64,000 nt of DNA, taken from contig NZ_JAPNKC010000001.1 of assembly GCF_026626705.1 (NCBI RefSeq), positions 13,021,001 to 13,085,000 on the forward strand. Reading direction: 5' to 3'. Position 1 is the stretch's first letter. Every line of letters starts with the position of its first letter. Under the pieces are notes generated by a model. It was not told the origin of the DNA. It saw only the letters and a program-made list of their open reading frames with translations, and searched no databases. This document shows, piece after piece, positions 28,664 to 36,908 of the stretch. This DNA is from Pyxidicoccus sp. MSG2. GTDB taxonomy: Bacteria; Myxococcota; Myxococcia; Myxococcales; Myxococcaceae. The position numbers were made by a program, and so were the translations under genes.

Positions 28664-29440
28664 ATGCCCAGTCCGACCCCTCAGAGCCCCGACCGCTGGT
28701 TCCCGACGCGCAAGCCGCTGACCGAGCCGCGCATGCGGCTGTTCTGCTTCCCCTTCGCGGGCGGCAGCGCGGCCATCTACAACGCCTGGGGCGCCGCCAT
28801 GCCCGTGGGCGTGGAGCTGTGCGCGGTGCAGCTCCCCGGCCGCGAGCGCCGGCTGATGGAGAAGCCCATCGACAACCTCCCGGCGCTGGTGGACGCGCTG
28901 CTCCCCGTGCTGGCGCCGCTGCTGGACAGGCCCTTCGTCTTCTTCGGCTACAGCATGGGCTCGCGCATCTCCCTGGAGCTGACGCGCCGCCTGCACGTGC
29001 GCAACGGCCCCATGCCCCGGGGCCTCATGCTGGCCGCCGCCGGCCCGCCGCGAGAGAACGACCGTGAGCCCATCCACCACCTGCCCGAGGCCGAGTTCAT
29101 CGCGCACCTGCGCAAGTACGACGGCACGCCGGAGGAAATCCTCCAGCACAAGGAGCTGCTGGAGCTGCTGCTGCCCACGCTGCGCGCGGACTTCGCGCTC
29201 GCCTGGTGGGAGAACGGCAACCACCCCGTGAAGCTCGACGTCCCCATCTCCGCCATGGGCGCGGTGGGCGACGCTCACGTCCCCGTGGCGAAGCTGGAGA
29301 CGTGGCGCGAAGAAACTTCGAACGCGGACTTCCGCGTCCGTCACTTCCAGGGCGGCCACTTCTTCATCCGCCAGCACCAGGACGCCATCCTCACCGCCGT
29401 GCGCGAGGACCTCGCGCGGTGGATGGCCCCGGCGACCTGA
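28664..29440 (+). CDS. Type II thioesterase (NRPS/PKS editing)
   Basis: Alpha/beta-hydrolase thioesterase of 258 residues, the GrsT/SrfAD/oleoyl-ACP hydrolase type. Motifs: FCFPFAGGSAAIY near the N-terminus, VQLPGRERR, nucleophile elbow GYSMGS (Ser97), catalytic Asp in GAVGDAHV and His in QGGHFFI. Such enzymes remove wrong acyl groups from carrier-protein phosphopantetheine arms in nonribosomal peptide and polyketide synthases. There is no synthase in the window. It is convergent, 10 bp apart, with the phosphopantetheinyl transferase gene, which supports a shared role. Confidence 0.92.
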   Translation: MPSPTPQSPDRWFPTRKPLTEPRMRLFCFPFAGGSAAIYNAWGAAMPVGVELCAVQLPGRERRLMEKPIDNLPALVDALLPVLAPLLDRPFVFFGYSMGSRISLELTRRLHVRNGPMPRGLMLAAAGPPRENDREPIHHLPEAEFIAHLRKYDGTPEEILQHKELLELLLPTLRADFALAWWENGNHPVKLDVPISAMGAVGDAHVPVAKLETWREETSNADFRVRHFQGGHFFIRQHQDAILTAVREDLARWMAPAT

Positions 29441-29450
29441 GGAGGCCGCG

Positions 29451-30230
29451 CTACGCCGCCTGATAGCGGGGCGGAGTGGTGTCCCCGGCCAGCGGCACGG
29501 TGAATTGCCAGCGCACGCTCAGCGGCAGGCCCCGGGCCCGCCGCAGTGCCACCGCCGCCTGGTGCCGCTCCGACGGCTTGAGCTGCACGAACTGCCACGC
29601 CTCCGGCTCGTCCCGCATGCGCGGGTCGAAGGAGATGCGCGGCGCCTGCTCCGGCTCCAGGTGGAAGGCGAACTGCTCCAGCGGCAGCGACAGCCCGGCC
29701 CCGCGCGCCTTGATGTAGGCCTCCTTCAGCGTCCAGTACTCGAAGAAGCGCGCGCGGTGGCGATCCTTCGGCAGGCCGCGCAGCGTGGCCACCTCGGTGG
29801 GCGCGAAGTAGTGGTCGGCGATCTCCACCGTCTCCCCTTCCCGCTGCGCATCCTCCACGTCCGCGCCCAGCTCCGCACCCGTCCCCACCGCCACCAGGGC
29901 CATGCCGTCGGTGTGGGAGAGGTTGAAGCGCAGCTTCGTGCCCCACTCGCCCTGCACCTCCGGCCGCCCGTACGCGTTGGTCGCGAAGGTCCAAGCGGCC
30001 GGAGCCACCGGCGCGTAGCGTGAGAGAGTCAGCCGCACCAGCGCGTGACTCACCAGGTACTGCCGCTGGTGTCGCTCGAAGCGGAAGCGGCGCTGCTTCT
30101 CGCGCTCCCTCGCGTCCAGCAGTCCCCAGTAGGCGTCCAGCAGTTGCCGGTCGTCGATGCGCTCCGGCTCGACAATCCAGACATGGACCTCGTCGGGCCG
30201 CAGCTCCAGGAGGTTCGAGACAGTCGACAT
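29451..30230 (-). CDS. 4'-phosphopantetheinyl transferase, Sfp type
   Basis: A 259-residue enzyme that moves the phosphopantetheine arm from CoA to a serine of carrier proteins (apo to holo). Sfp signatures: FNLSHTDGMALVAVG, LGADVED with the metal-binding Asp and Glu, and WTLKEAYIKARGAGLSLPL. The two-half-domain length is typical of Sfp rather than AcpS, so it should act on NRPS and PKS carriers. Neighbours are a type II thioesterase and a CmlA-like hydroxylase. It may be the organism's general secondary-metabolism PPTase (inference). Confidence 0.93.
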   Translation of the reverse strand: MSTVSNLLELRPDEVHVWIVEPERIDDRQLLDAYWGLLDAREREKQRRFRFERHQRQYLVSHALVRLTLSRYAPVAPAAWTFATNAYGRPEVQGEWGTKLRFNLSHTDGMALVAVGTGAELGADVEDAQREGETVEIADHYFAPTEVATLRGLPKDRHRARFFEYWTLKEAYIKARGAGLSLPLEQFAFHLEPEQAPRISFDPRMRDEPEAWQFVQLKPSERHQAAVALRRARGLPLSVRWQFTVPLAGDTTPPRYQAA

Positions 30231-30315
30231 GCCCTACATCTACCACGCCGTCGGGCGGCCCGCGTAGGCTGGGGATTGGCCCGGAGCACCGCCCGCCGGG
30301 CCGGGGGGAAGAACC

Positions 30316-31530
30316 ATGGACCTGACTGCCGCGACGAAGAAGCTGGAGACGCTGCGCACCCTCATGGCCGGCCACACGGACATGGCCGAGGAGCGCCGCA
30401 TCCTGGAGCTGCTCACCGGGGCCAGCGCCGCGGAGCTCAACTTCCTGCTGAGCAACGTGGACCTGGAAGGACTGCTCAGCGACATGGATGACCGCATCAT
30501 CGGCCCGGACAACCAGACCGCGCTGCTGGAGCTGCTGTGCGTCCAGCGTGCGGCCGAGCTGTCCCTCCCCGCGCGCGCCAGCCTGGTGACGGCGCTCCAG
30601 GTGGGCGCCACCCGCCTGGAGGCCGAGCGCCGCGTCCGGGACTTGTTCCTCGGGCTGCATGGCCGCGAGCTGACGTCCTTCAAGAACCTGCTCGACTCGG
30701 GCGGCAACCACCAGGACTTGGAGAAGCTGCTCTTCGACGACGTGGACGACCCGGGCGTGCGCGAGGAAATCCTCACCCACATCCGCCGCGAGGCGGAAGG
30801 CTCGCCCAGCGGAGAGAACAAGGTCCTCAGCGACATCGACGACACCTTCTACGCGAACCTCAAGGACAAACGGTACCCGTCGAAGACGGTGTACCCGGGC
30901 GTGCTCGCCTTCTACGCCGAGCTGGACCGCGGGCCCGGCATCATCGCCGGCCGCGAGGGGGACCTCACCTTCGTCACCGCGCGCCCCATGGACGCGCTGG
31001 GCGTGGTGGAGAACATGACGCTGGACACCTTGCGCGAGCGCGGCGTCCCGCCGCCCGCCGTGCTCTCCGGCAGCTTCGCCCACCTCGTGGGCAACTCGCG
31101 CATCGCGGACAAGAAGTTCGACAACTTCCAGCGCTACCTCCGCATCTTCCCCGAGTACGGCTTCGTCTTCGTGGGTGACAGCGGCCAGGGCGACGTGGAG
31201 TTCGGAGACCGCATGCTCGCGGCGGCCCCGAACTCGGTGCACGCCGTGTTCATCCACGACGTGGTGGACACGCCGGAGGCCACGCGCCAGGCCTGGCGGG
31301 CGAAGCGCATCTACTTCTTCGACACCTACGTGGGCGCCGCGGTGGAGGCCTTCCAGCAGGGCGTCATCTCCCGGGACGGCGTGGCACGCATCGCCCGCGC
31401 CGCCCAGGAGTCCATCGCCGGCATCGCCTTCACCACGCCCGGCCAGCGCGAGGCCCGGCAGTTCGAGCTGGAGCGGGACCTGAAGCGCGCGGCGGCCATC
31501 ACCGCCCCGCCGGTGGCGACGAACCGCTGA
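30316..31530 (+). CDS. App1-like phosphatase (HAD-type, phosphatidate phosphatase domain)
   Basis: A 404-residue protein. An N-terminal region (1-165), predicted helical and of unknown function, precedes a C-terminal App1/LNS2-like catalytic domain (about 170-360): SDIDDTFYAN carries the DxDxT nucleophile motif, FVTARP is motif II and FVGDSGQGDVEFG is the acidic motif. Eukaryotic App1 dephosphorylates phosphatidate; bacterial members are poorly characterised, so the substrate may be a phospholipid or another phosphoester. The start is ATG 30316 with a GGGGGAAG signal. Its last 32 bp overlap the 3' end of the convergent copper oxidase gene. Confidence 0.87.
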   Translation: MDLTAATKKLETLRTLMAGHTDMAEERRILELLTGASAAELNFLLSNVDLEGLLSDMDDRIIGPDNQTALLELLCVQRAAELSLPARASLVTALQVGATRLEAERRVRDLFLGLHGRELTSFKNLLDSGGNHQDLEKLLFDDVDDPGVREEILTHIRREAEGSPSGENKVLSDIDDTFYANLKDKRYPSKTVYPGVLAFYAELDRGPGIIAGREGDLTFVTARPMDALGVVENMTLDTLRERGVPPPAVLSGSFAHLVGNSRIADKKFDNFQRYLRIFPEYGFVFVGDSGQGDVEFGDRMLAAAPNSVHAVFIHDVVDTPEATRQAWRAKRIYFFDTYVGAAVEAFQQGVISRDGVARIARAAQESIAGIAFTTPGQREARQFELERDLKRAAAITAPPVATNR

Positions 31531-34252
31531 TTCCCAGCTCCAGCGAGAGGTCGAACGTCAGGTCGGGCGAGGTGGCGCCCACCTGCTTCACCATGACGGC
31601 GACGGTGTTCTCGCCCTGCACGAAGACGTCCGGCGCCAGCGCCACCGTGGCGCTGGCGTTGTCCGAGCCCGCGTTGGCGTACTTCGCATGTGCGGTGGCA
31701 TTGGTAGCCACGTTGCGATAGAGCACCGGCGTCCCGTTGACGTACACCACGATGCCGTCGTCATAGAGCACGCTCAGCGTGGCGCTCGTCACGGTGCCGG
31801 ACACGGTGAGCTTCTTGCGGAAGTAGACGCTCGTCTGCGACGGAATGGTTCGCGTGAGCATCGTCGCCTCGTCCCCGTCGCCATAGCCGAGCTGGCCCGC
31901 GCCGGACAGCCACGCGCTGTCGTTGTACCCCGCTGACGTCCACGTCGCGCCCGGGTCCTGTCCGTTGTCCCGGAACTTCCAGGTGGAGCGCCAGGGGATG
32001 GGCGTCTCTCGCCGCACGGTGGAGATGGAGAAGACGGCGTTGCTCACGTCCACGGGAGCAACGCCCCCGGTGCGGGACACGCGCACCATCGCCTGCGTCG
32101 TCGGCGAGTTCGGCACCTGCCAGGTGTACGCGCCGGTGTTCACCACGCCGGAGGCGATGGGGGCCCAGTTGGCGCCCCCGTCCAGCGACCATTCCAGGTC
32201 CACGGCGGACACGTTGCCGCTGGTGTTCCACCGGAGGGTGGCGGAGGTACCGACGATGAGCACCTCGCCCCCGTTGGGAGACACCAGCGTGAGCGTGTCC
32301 GGCGGGGGCCCGTCGTCGCTCAACTCCGCCTCCAGGCCCAGCGCGAAGGTGAGGTCGTCGGACGAGCCGCTCACCTGCTTCACCATCACGGAGATGACGT
32401 TGTCCCCCACCACGAAGGGTGTGCCCGACAGCGGCACCGCGGCCCGCTCGTACTCGTTGCTCACCGAGGCGGAGGCGTACGCGCCGAAGCCCACCCCGTT
32501 GCCCAGGTTCCTCGCGAAGACGGGCACGCCGTTGACCCACACGCCGATGCCGTCGTCGTAGAGCGCCTCCAGCCAGGCGCGGGTGACGGGCTTGTCGAGC
32601 GTGAGGTGCCTGCGGAAGTACACCGAGGGCTGGGCCGGCGACGTGCGCGTCAGCAGCGTGCCCTCGTCGCCATCCCCGTAGCCGAGCTGCCCCGAGCCGG
32701 ACTGCCACGCGGAGTCGTCGTAGTCCCGGAGCATCCAGTCCGAGCCGGGGTCCACACCGCGGTCGTCGTACCTCCACACGTCGCTGAACGACACGAGGCG
32801 CCGCGCCTTCGGCGGCACCGGCGGCACCATCACCACCTTCCCCACCGAGGGCACTCCCCGGTCGTCCACGAGGAAGAGCAGGTACGGCCCCGGCGGCGCG
32901 TCCACGTTGGTGGCGGGCGCGGTGACAGTCAATCCATCCGCCGTAACCGTGAAGCCCAGGGTGAGGAAGCGCTGCCCCTGGTCCATGGCGTGCGTGGGCG
33001 CCCCCAGGCCGATGAGCGTCACCTTGCGGATGGACGCCGCCTGCGGCGTGCTCACGTTGAAGCGCTTCCCCGGCTCGACGAGGCCCGGTGCCGAGGCGAG
33101 CGTGGGACGCGCACCCTTGAAGAGGTAGGGCGGCGAGAAGAGCTCCATCGTGCGCACGTTGCGGCCGCCGCCGTGCAGCACGCGCCCGTCCGGAAGCAGC
33201 AGCGTCGTCGCGTGGTAGCCGTGGAAGTCGCTCGCGGAGGCCAGCCTCGTCCACTTGTCCGCCGTGGGGTTGTAGACCTCCGCGTACTTCACCGCGCCGG
33301 ACGCGGTGTTGAAGCCGCTGGCGCTGGAGCCCCCGGTGACGAGCACCGTGCCGTCGGGGAGCATGGTGGCGTTGCCCTGCCGCCGGGGCAGCGACATGGA
33401 CGCGGTGTAGCGCCACGCGGGCTTCGGCAGGTTGAGGTCGATGATTTCCGCGGTGGCCGTGGGCGGGTCCCCTCCGCCGAGAATCATCACCTTCCCGTCG
33501 AAGTACACCGCCGGGCCGTAGCTGCGTCCCCCGAAGAGGCTGCGGCCGTACTCCCACCACGTGCCCGTGCCGTACCAGTCCAGGAACATGGTGGCGCGCC
33601 TCGGGGCCGCGAAGAAGAGCTTGCCGTTGGGCGCCACGAACATGCGCGGGTAGTAGGGCAGGTCGCGCACCGCGGTGGACAGGTCTCTCAGCGTGTGGGC
33701 GGGACCGCTGCCCGGGCCGCCCAGCTGGTACACCTGCACGAGCTGGTTCGTCATTCCCGAGCCGTGCGTCTCACCCGAGAGGACCGCCACGTCCCCATTG
33801 GGCAGCGTGGTGTTGGTGGGGTACCAACGAAGGTCATTCATGTCGGGGCCGCGGAACCAGGTGTTCGTGGCCCCGTCGTAGATGCTCGTGTGCGCGAGCC
33901 CCACGTGCGACTCCGTGTGCCCTCCCGTCACCAGCAGCCGCCCGTCGGCGAGGAACGAGTGCCCCGAGCAGAAGATGTTGTAGTCGGGCACCGCCGCCTG
34001 CGTCCGCGTGTTGGTGGCGGGGTCCCACAGCACCGGTGGCCCCTCGCCCTCGTCGAACTCTCCGAAGACGAACACCTTGCCGTTGGGGAGCAGGTTGGCG
34101 TGGGTGGCGGAGATGGGCCAGGTGCCCAGGTGCGTCCATTGCCCGACGTCGGAAGGTGCCTGCGCCCGGGCCTCGCCAGTGAGCATCAGCACACACGCCC
34201 ACAACCACACCGCGAGCCCTCGCGGTGCCCCCGCTCCTGATCCTGATGACAT
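31499..34252 (-). CDS. Secreted copper radical oxidase (glyoxal/galactose oxidase-like) with tandem C-terminal domains
   Basis: A 917-residue exported enzyme. Signal peptide near residues 12-31 (LAVWLWACVLMLTGEARAQA), then a seven-bladed kelch propeller and DUF1929 domain. Residues expected for the Cys-Tyr radical copper site are visible: Cys95 (FCSGHSF), Tyr144 (RWYPT), Tyr346-His347 (GYHATT) and His421 (THAMDQGQR). Such enzymes oxidise primary alcohols or aldehydes and release H2O2. From about residue 480 come two copies of a 140-residue jelly-roll-like domain (YDDSAWQSGSGQLGYGDGDE and YNDSAWLSGAGQLGYGDGDE) with an Ig-like linker between. I prefer ATG 34252 to the TTG at 34267. The 3' end overlaps the App1-like gene. 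Confidence 0.9.
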   Translation of the reverse strand: MSSGSGAGAPRGLAVWLWACVLMLTGEARAQAPSDVGQWTHLGTWPISATHANLLPNGKVFVFGEFDEGEGPPVLWDPATNTRTQAAVPDYNIFCSGHSFLADGRLLVTGGHTESHVGLAHTSIYDGATNTWFRGPDMNDLRWYPTNTTLPNGDVAVLSGETHGSGMTNQLVQVYQLGGPGSGPAHTLRDLSTAVRDLPYYPRMFVAPNGKLFFAAPRRATMFLDWYGTGTWWEYGRSLFGGRSYGPAVYFDGKVMILGGGDPPTATAEIIDLNLPKPAWRYTASMSLPRRQGNATMLPDGTVLVTGGSSASGFNTASGAVKYAEVYNPTADKWTRLASASDFHGYHATTLLLPDGRVLHGGGRNVRTMELFSPPYLFKGARPTLASAPGLVEPGKRFNVSTPQAASIRKVTLIGLGAPTHAMDQGQRFLTLGFTVTADGLTVTAPATNVDAPPGPYLLFLVDDRGVPSVGKVVMVPPVPPKARRLVSFSDVWRYDDRGVDPGSDWMLRDYDDSAWQSGSGQLGYGDGDEGTLLTRTSPAQPSVYFRRHLTLDKPVTRAWLEALYDDGIGVWVNGVPVFARNLGNGVGFGAYASASVSNEYERAAVPLSGTPFVVGDNVISVMVKQVSGSSDDLTFALGLEAELSDDGPPPDTLTLVSPNGGEVLIVGTSATLRWNTSGNVSAVDLEWSLDGGANWAPIASGVVNTGAYTWQVPNSPTTQAMVRVSRTGGVAPVDVSNAVFSISTVRRETPIPWRSTWKFRDNGQDPGATWTSAGYNDSAWLSGAGQLGYGDGDEATMLTRTIPSQTSVYFRKKLTVSGTVTSATLSVLYDDGIVVYVNGTPVLYRNVATNATAHAKYANAGSDNASATVALAPDVFVQGENTVAVMVKQVGATSPDLTFDLSLELGISGSSPPAGR
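31530..32800 (-). repeat. Internal duplication in the copper oxidase gene
   Basis: Two related coding blocks, about 32310-32800 and 31530-32010, each encode a domain of about 140 residues. Shared landmarks are DPGxxW, DSAWxSGxGQLGYGDGDE, LLTRT/MLTRT, SVYFRxxLT, LYDDGIxVxVNGxPV and VMVKQV. The block between them encodes an Ig-like segment (LVSPNGGEVLIVGTSATLRW). Boundaries are approximate. Confidence 0.75.
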
Positions 34253-34412
34253 GGCTCCCCCAGACAACTCGGCCGGAAGTCCGGCGGCAGAACCTGAGCG
34301 GCCCCGGGTCCCCCGTCATCCCCCGCATCAGTCGCAAGCAATGCCGGGAAGTGGACGGGTCCGCCGAGGGAGCGCTGCCCACTCTTCATCAGTCGCCCTG
34401 TACGCCCGGGCA

Positions 34413-34482
34413 GTTGGCGGCGGACCGCGTCCCGCCAACCTTCCGGTCGCTCATATCGGGGGTCGCGGAGGCACGTGTGCCT
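34413..34482. promoter_or_regulatory. Two inverted repeats upstream of the exopolysaccharide operon
   Basis: GTTGGCGG (34413-34420) pairs with CCGCCAAC (34432-34439), and AGGCAC (34469-34474) with GTGCCT (34477-34482). Both lie in the 274-bp divergent gap between the copper oxidase and the glycosyltransferase at 34527. They are candidate operators or leader hairpins. Confidence 0.35.
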
Positions 34483-34526
34483 TCGTGTGGCAGGAGCTCG
34501 CAGGCGTGACGGGGATCAGGACCTAG

Positions 34527-35780
34527 ATGGAGCTCTTTCCCATTCATCTGCTGTTCATCATGGTGTTGATGAACCGCTACATCCTCGGTCCGCTCCTGCG
34601 GCGCCTGCGCGGCCAGCAGTTCGACCGGGTGGACGACACGTACCGTCCGCGGGTGGCCATCGTCATTCCCCTCTTCAACGAGGGAAAAGGCATCTTCCAC
34701 GCCGTCCGCAGCCTGCTCGAGCAGGACTACCCCAGCGAGCTGCTGCAAATCGTGGTGGTGGATGACTGCTCCAAGGACGACAGCTTCGCCTGGGCGCTGA
34801 AGGCCGCCGAGGGGCACACGAACGTCGTCGTGCTGCGCAACCCGGAGAACATGGGCAAGCGCAAGGGAATCAACCGGGGCGTGAAGGCCGCCGTCGACGC
34901 GGAAATCATCGTGTCGGTGGACTCGGACGTCATCGTCGACAAGTCCGCCGTGCGCCAGTTGGTGCGCCGCTTCACCAGCCCGCGCATCGGCGCCGTGGGT
35001 GGCCGCACCTACGTGACGAACCGCCATCAGAACTGGCTGACGCGGATGATTGAAATCAAGTTCCACTTCGCCCAGGAGTGGCTGAAGGACCTGGAGCGCA
35101 GCTTCCGGCAGGTGATGTGCCTGACGGGCTGCCTCACCGCGTACCGCCGCCACGTCATGCTGGAGCTGGAGCCCATCCTCGAGGCGCGCTCCATCGCCGG
35201 CATCCCCATCAAGTACGGCGAGGACCGCTTCCTCACGCGGCAGATCGTCAAGGCCAGGTACGAGACGGTCTACACGCTGGACGCGTTCTGCTTCACCGCC
35301 GCGCCCGCCACGCTGGCCGGGTACTTCTCCCAACAACTGCGGTGGCGGCGCTCCAACCTGGTGGACCTGCTGGGCGGCCTGTCCCACGCGTGGCGGCTGC
35401 ACCCGGTGGTGACGGTCCATTACGTGTCGCAGCTCGCGCTGCTGCTCTCGTACCCGGTGGTCATCATGCACAACGTGATCAACGGTGAGTTCTGGGACAT
35501 CCTCGCCTTCCACTTCCTCGTCATCGGGCTGCTGGGCGTCATCTACCGCCTCGAGACGCGCCACCTGCCGGAGGACCGGCGCGTGCATGGCGCGAGCTTC
35601 CTGCCCATGGCGCTGCTCATGCCGGTGACGTACGCGCTCTTCACGCCGCTCGCGCTCTTCACGCTGGACTCCGGGAGTTGGGAGACGCGGGGCAGTCCCA
35701 GCTCCGCTCCCGCCACGTCGCCCGCGGACAACCGCGGCGGGATTCCGCCCACTCACGCCGGTGAGGGCTCCTCTTCATGA
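34527..35780 (+). CDS. Family 2 glycosyltransferase, processive polysaccharide synthase-like
   Basis: Inner-membrane polymerase of 417 residues resembling HasA/NodC/Alg8-type synthases. GT2 motifs in order: VAIVIPLFNE (about 43), VVVDDCS (about 75), DSD metal site (about 132), GCLTAYRR (about 200), GEDR catalytic base motif (about 231) and QQLRWRRS, the (Q/R)xxRW signature of processive enzymes (about 270). One N-terminal and about three to four C-terminal membrane segments. It likely polymerises a UDP- or GDP-sugar while exporting the chain. It overlaps the next gene by ATGA and heads a four-gene operon with an envelope-spanning export set. Confidence 0.9.
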   Translation: MELFPIHLLFIMVLMNRYILGPLLRRLRGQQFDRVDDTYRPRVAIVIPLFNEGKGIFHAVRSLLEQDYPSELLQIVVVDDCSKDDSFAWALKAAEGHTNVVVLRNPENMGKRKGINRGVKAAVDAEIIVSVDSDVIVDKSAVRQLVRRFTSPRIGAVGGRTYVTNRHQNWLTRMIEIKFHFAQEWLKDLERSFRQVMCLTGCLTAYRRHVMLELEPILEARSIAGIPIKYGEDRFLTRQIVKARYETVYTLDAFCFTAAPATLAGYFSQQLRWRRSNLVDLLGGLSHAWRLHPVVTVHYVSQLALLLSYPVVIMHNVINGEFWDILAFHFLVIGLLGVIYRLETRHLPEDRRVHGASFLPMALLMPVTYALFTPLALFTLDSGSWETRGSPSSAPATSPADNRGGIPPTHAGEGSSS

Positions 35781-36877
35781 ACCAACGCGTCGCCAATCGC
35801 ATCAACTCCGTCGTCGTCTCGGCCTACAAGTTCATGGGCTCGGTGCTGCTGGCGTTGATCATGCTCGGGCTCCTCTCGTTCCTCGCCGTGCAGGGCTTCT
35901 TCCTGGTGAGCCGCGGCTGGGTGTCGCCCACCGTGGTGTCGCCCACCGACACGGAGATCCTCACCCTCAGCACCCAGGTGGCGGCGCAGACCTCCGCCCG
36001 GGACCACGTGCTCACGGAGCGGCGCACGGTGGAGGACCGCATCGCGGACACCGAGCGCACCATCGCCGCGGAGCGCTCGTTCCAGCAGCGCTTCCGGGTG
36101 GCCTTGAATGGCGAGCGCACCGCGAGAGACCGCGTGTCCCGGCGGCTGTCGGAGCTGCGGCGCGAGTACGGCCTCGCCCGTGCGGAAATCGTCCAGTCCA
36201 ACCGGGCCTTCTCCGGCCTGACGCGCGTTCGCACGGAGGCGCTGTACGGCGCGCGCCTGCTGGAGCAGGAGGACAAGCTCACCATGAACCACCACCTGGC
36301 GCAGCTCGCGCAGAGCAACCTGTCGCTGGCGCAGAGCTCGGTGGACCTGGAGACGAAGCTGGAGTCGCTCCAGCGGGAGATGGCGGGTCTGGCGGCGGTG
36401 CAGAAGGGGCTGGGCCAGGAGTCCGCGCCGGACGGGATGACCACGGACGTGCTGCTGCTGGAGCGCGAGTTCACCCACTCGACGCTGGAGCTGGCCCGGG
36501 CCGAGGCCACGCTCAAGAGCCTGAGGCAGGACCTGCAGGCGCTGGACGACGTCGCCCTGCGGTACGAGACGCTGATTGCCTCGCTGCGCGCGTCGCCGTA
36601 CCTGCGGGCCATCGAGAAGGACCTGACGGTGGCCTTCGTTCCCTACGAGAACCTGGGCCGTGCCGAGCAGGGCACCCCGCTCTACGCCTGCGCGGCGATG
36701 CTGTTCTGGTGTCACGAGGTGGGCGTGGTGGGCAAGGCCCTGGAGGGCGAGGTGACCCTCAAGCACCCCATCCGCCAGTACATGATCCGCGGCCTAATGG
36801 TGGAAATCCAGCTGTCGGATACGCCCGCCGCTCGGGAGGAATTGCTCCACCTGGGCCGTCCTCCGATGCTGTTCTGA
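35777..36877 (+). CDS. Inner-membrane coiled-coil adaptor (HlyD/Alg44-like)
   Basis: A 366-residue protein with one membrane span near residues 17-43 (FMGSVLLALIMLGLLSFLAV) and a long periplasmic coiled coil (about 65-275, heptad-rich, e.g. RDRVSRRLSELRREYGLARA). A small C-terminal domain (about 285-365, LTVAFVPYENLGRAEQGTPL) resembles the beta-barrel part of membrane-fusion proteins. It starts inside the stop of the glycosyltransferase gene (ATGA). By position it should bridge the synthase to the TolC-like protein encoded next. Unlike Alg44, I see no PilZ c-di-GMP domain. The function is inferred from context. Confidence 0.75.
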   Translation: MNQRVANRINSVVVSAYKFMGSVLLALIMLGLLSFLAVQGFFLVSRGWVSPTVVSPTDTEILTLSTQVAAQTSARDHVLTERRTVEDRIADTERTIAAERSFQQRFRVALNGERTARDRVSRRLSELRREYGLARAEIVQSNRAFSGLTRVRTEALYGARLLEQEDKLTMNHHLAQLAQSNLSLAQSSVDLETKLESLQREMAGLAAVQKGLGQESAPDGMTTDVLLLEREFTHSTLELARAEATLKSLRQDLQALDDVALRYETLIASLRASPYLRAIEKDLTVAFVPYENLGRAEQGTPLYACAAMLFWCHEVGVVGKALEGEVTLKHPIRQYMIRGLMVEIQLSDTPAAREELLHLGRPPMLF

Positions 36878-36908
36878 TGGCGTCCCCTCCCGGAGGTGGA
36901 GACGGTCT

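Noticed and set aside
29341..31257. Leftward open frame of 638 codons
   Set aside because: It crosses the PPTase in another frame and is antisense to the App1-like phosphatase; no recognisable domain.
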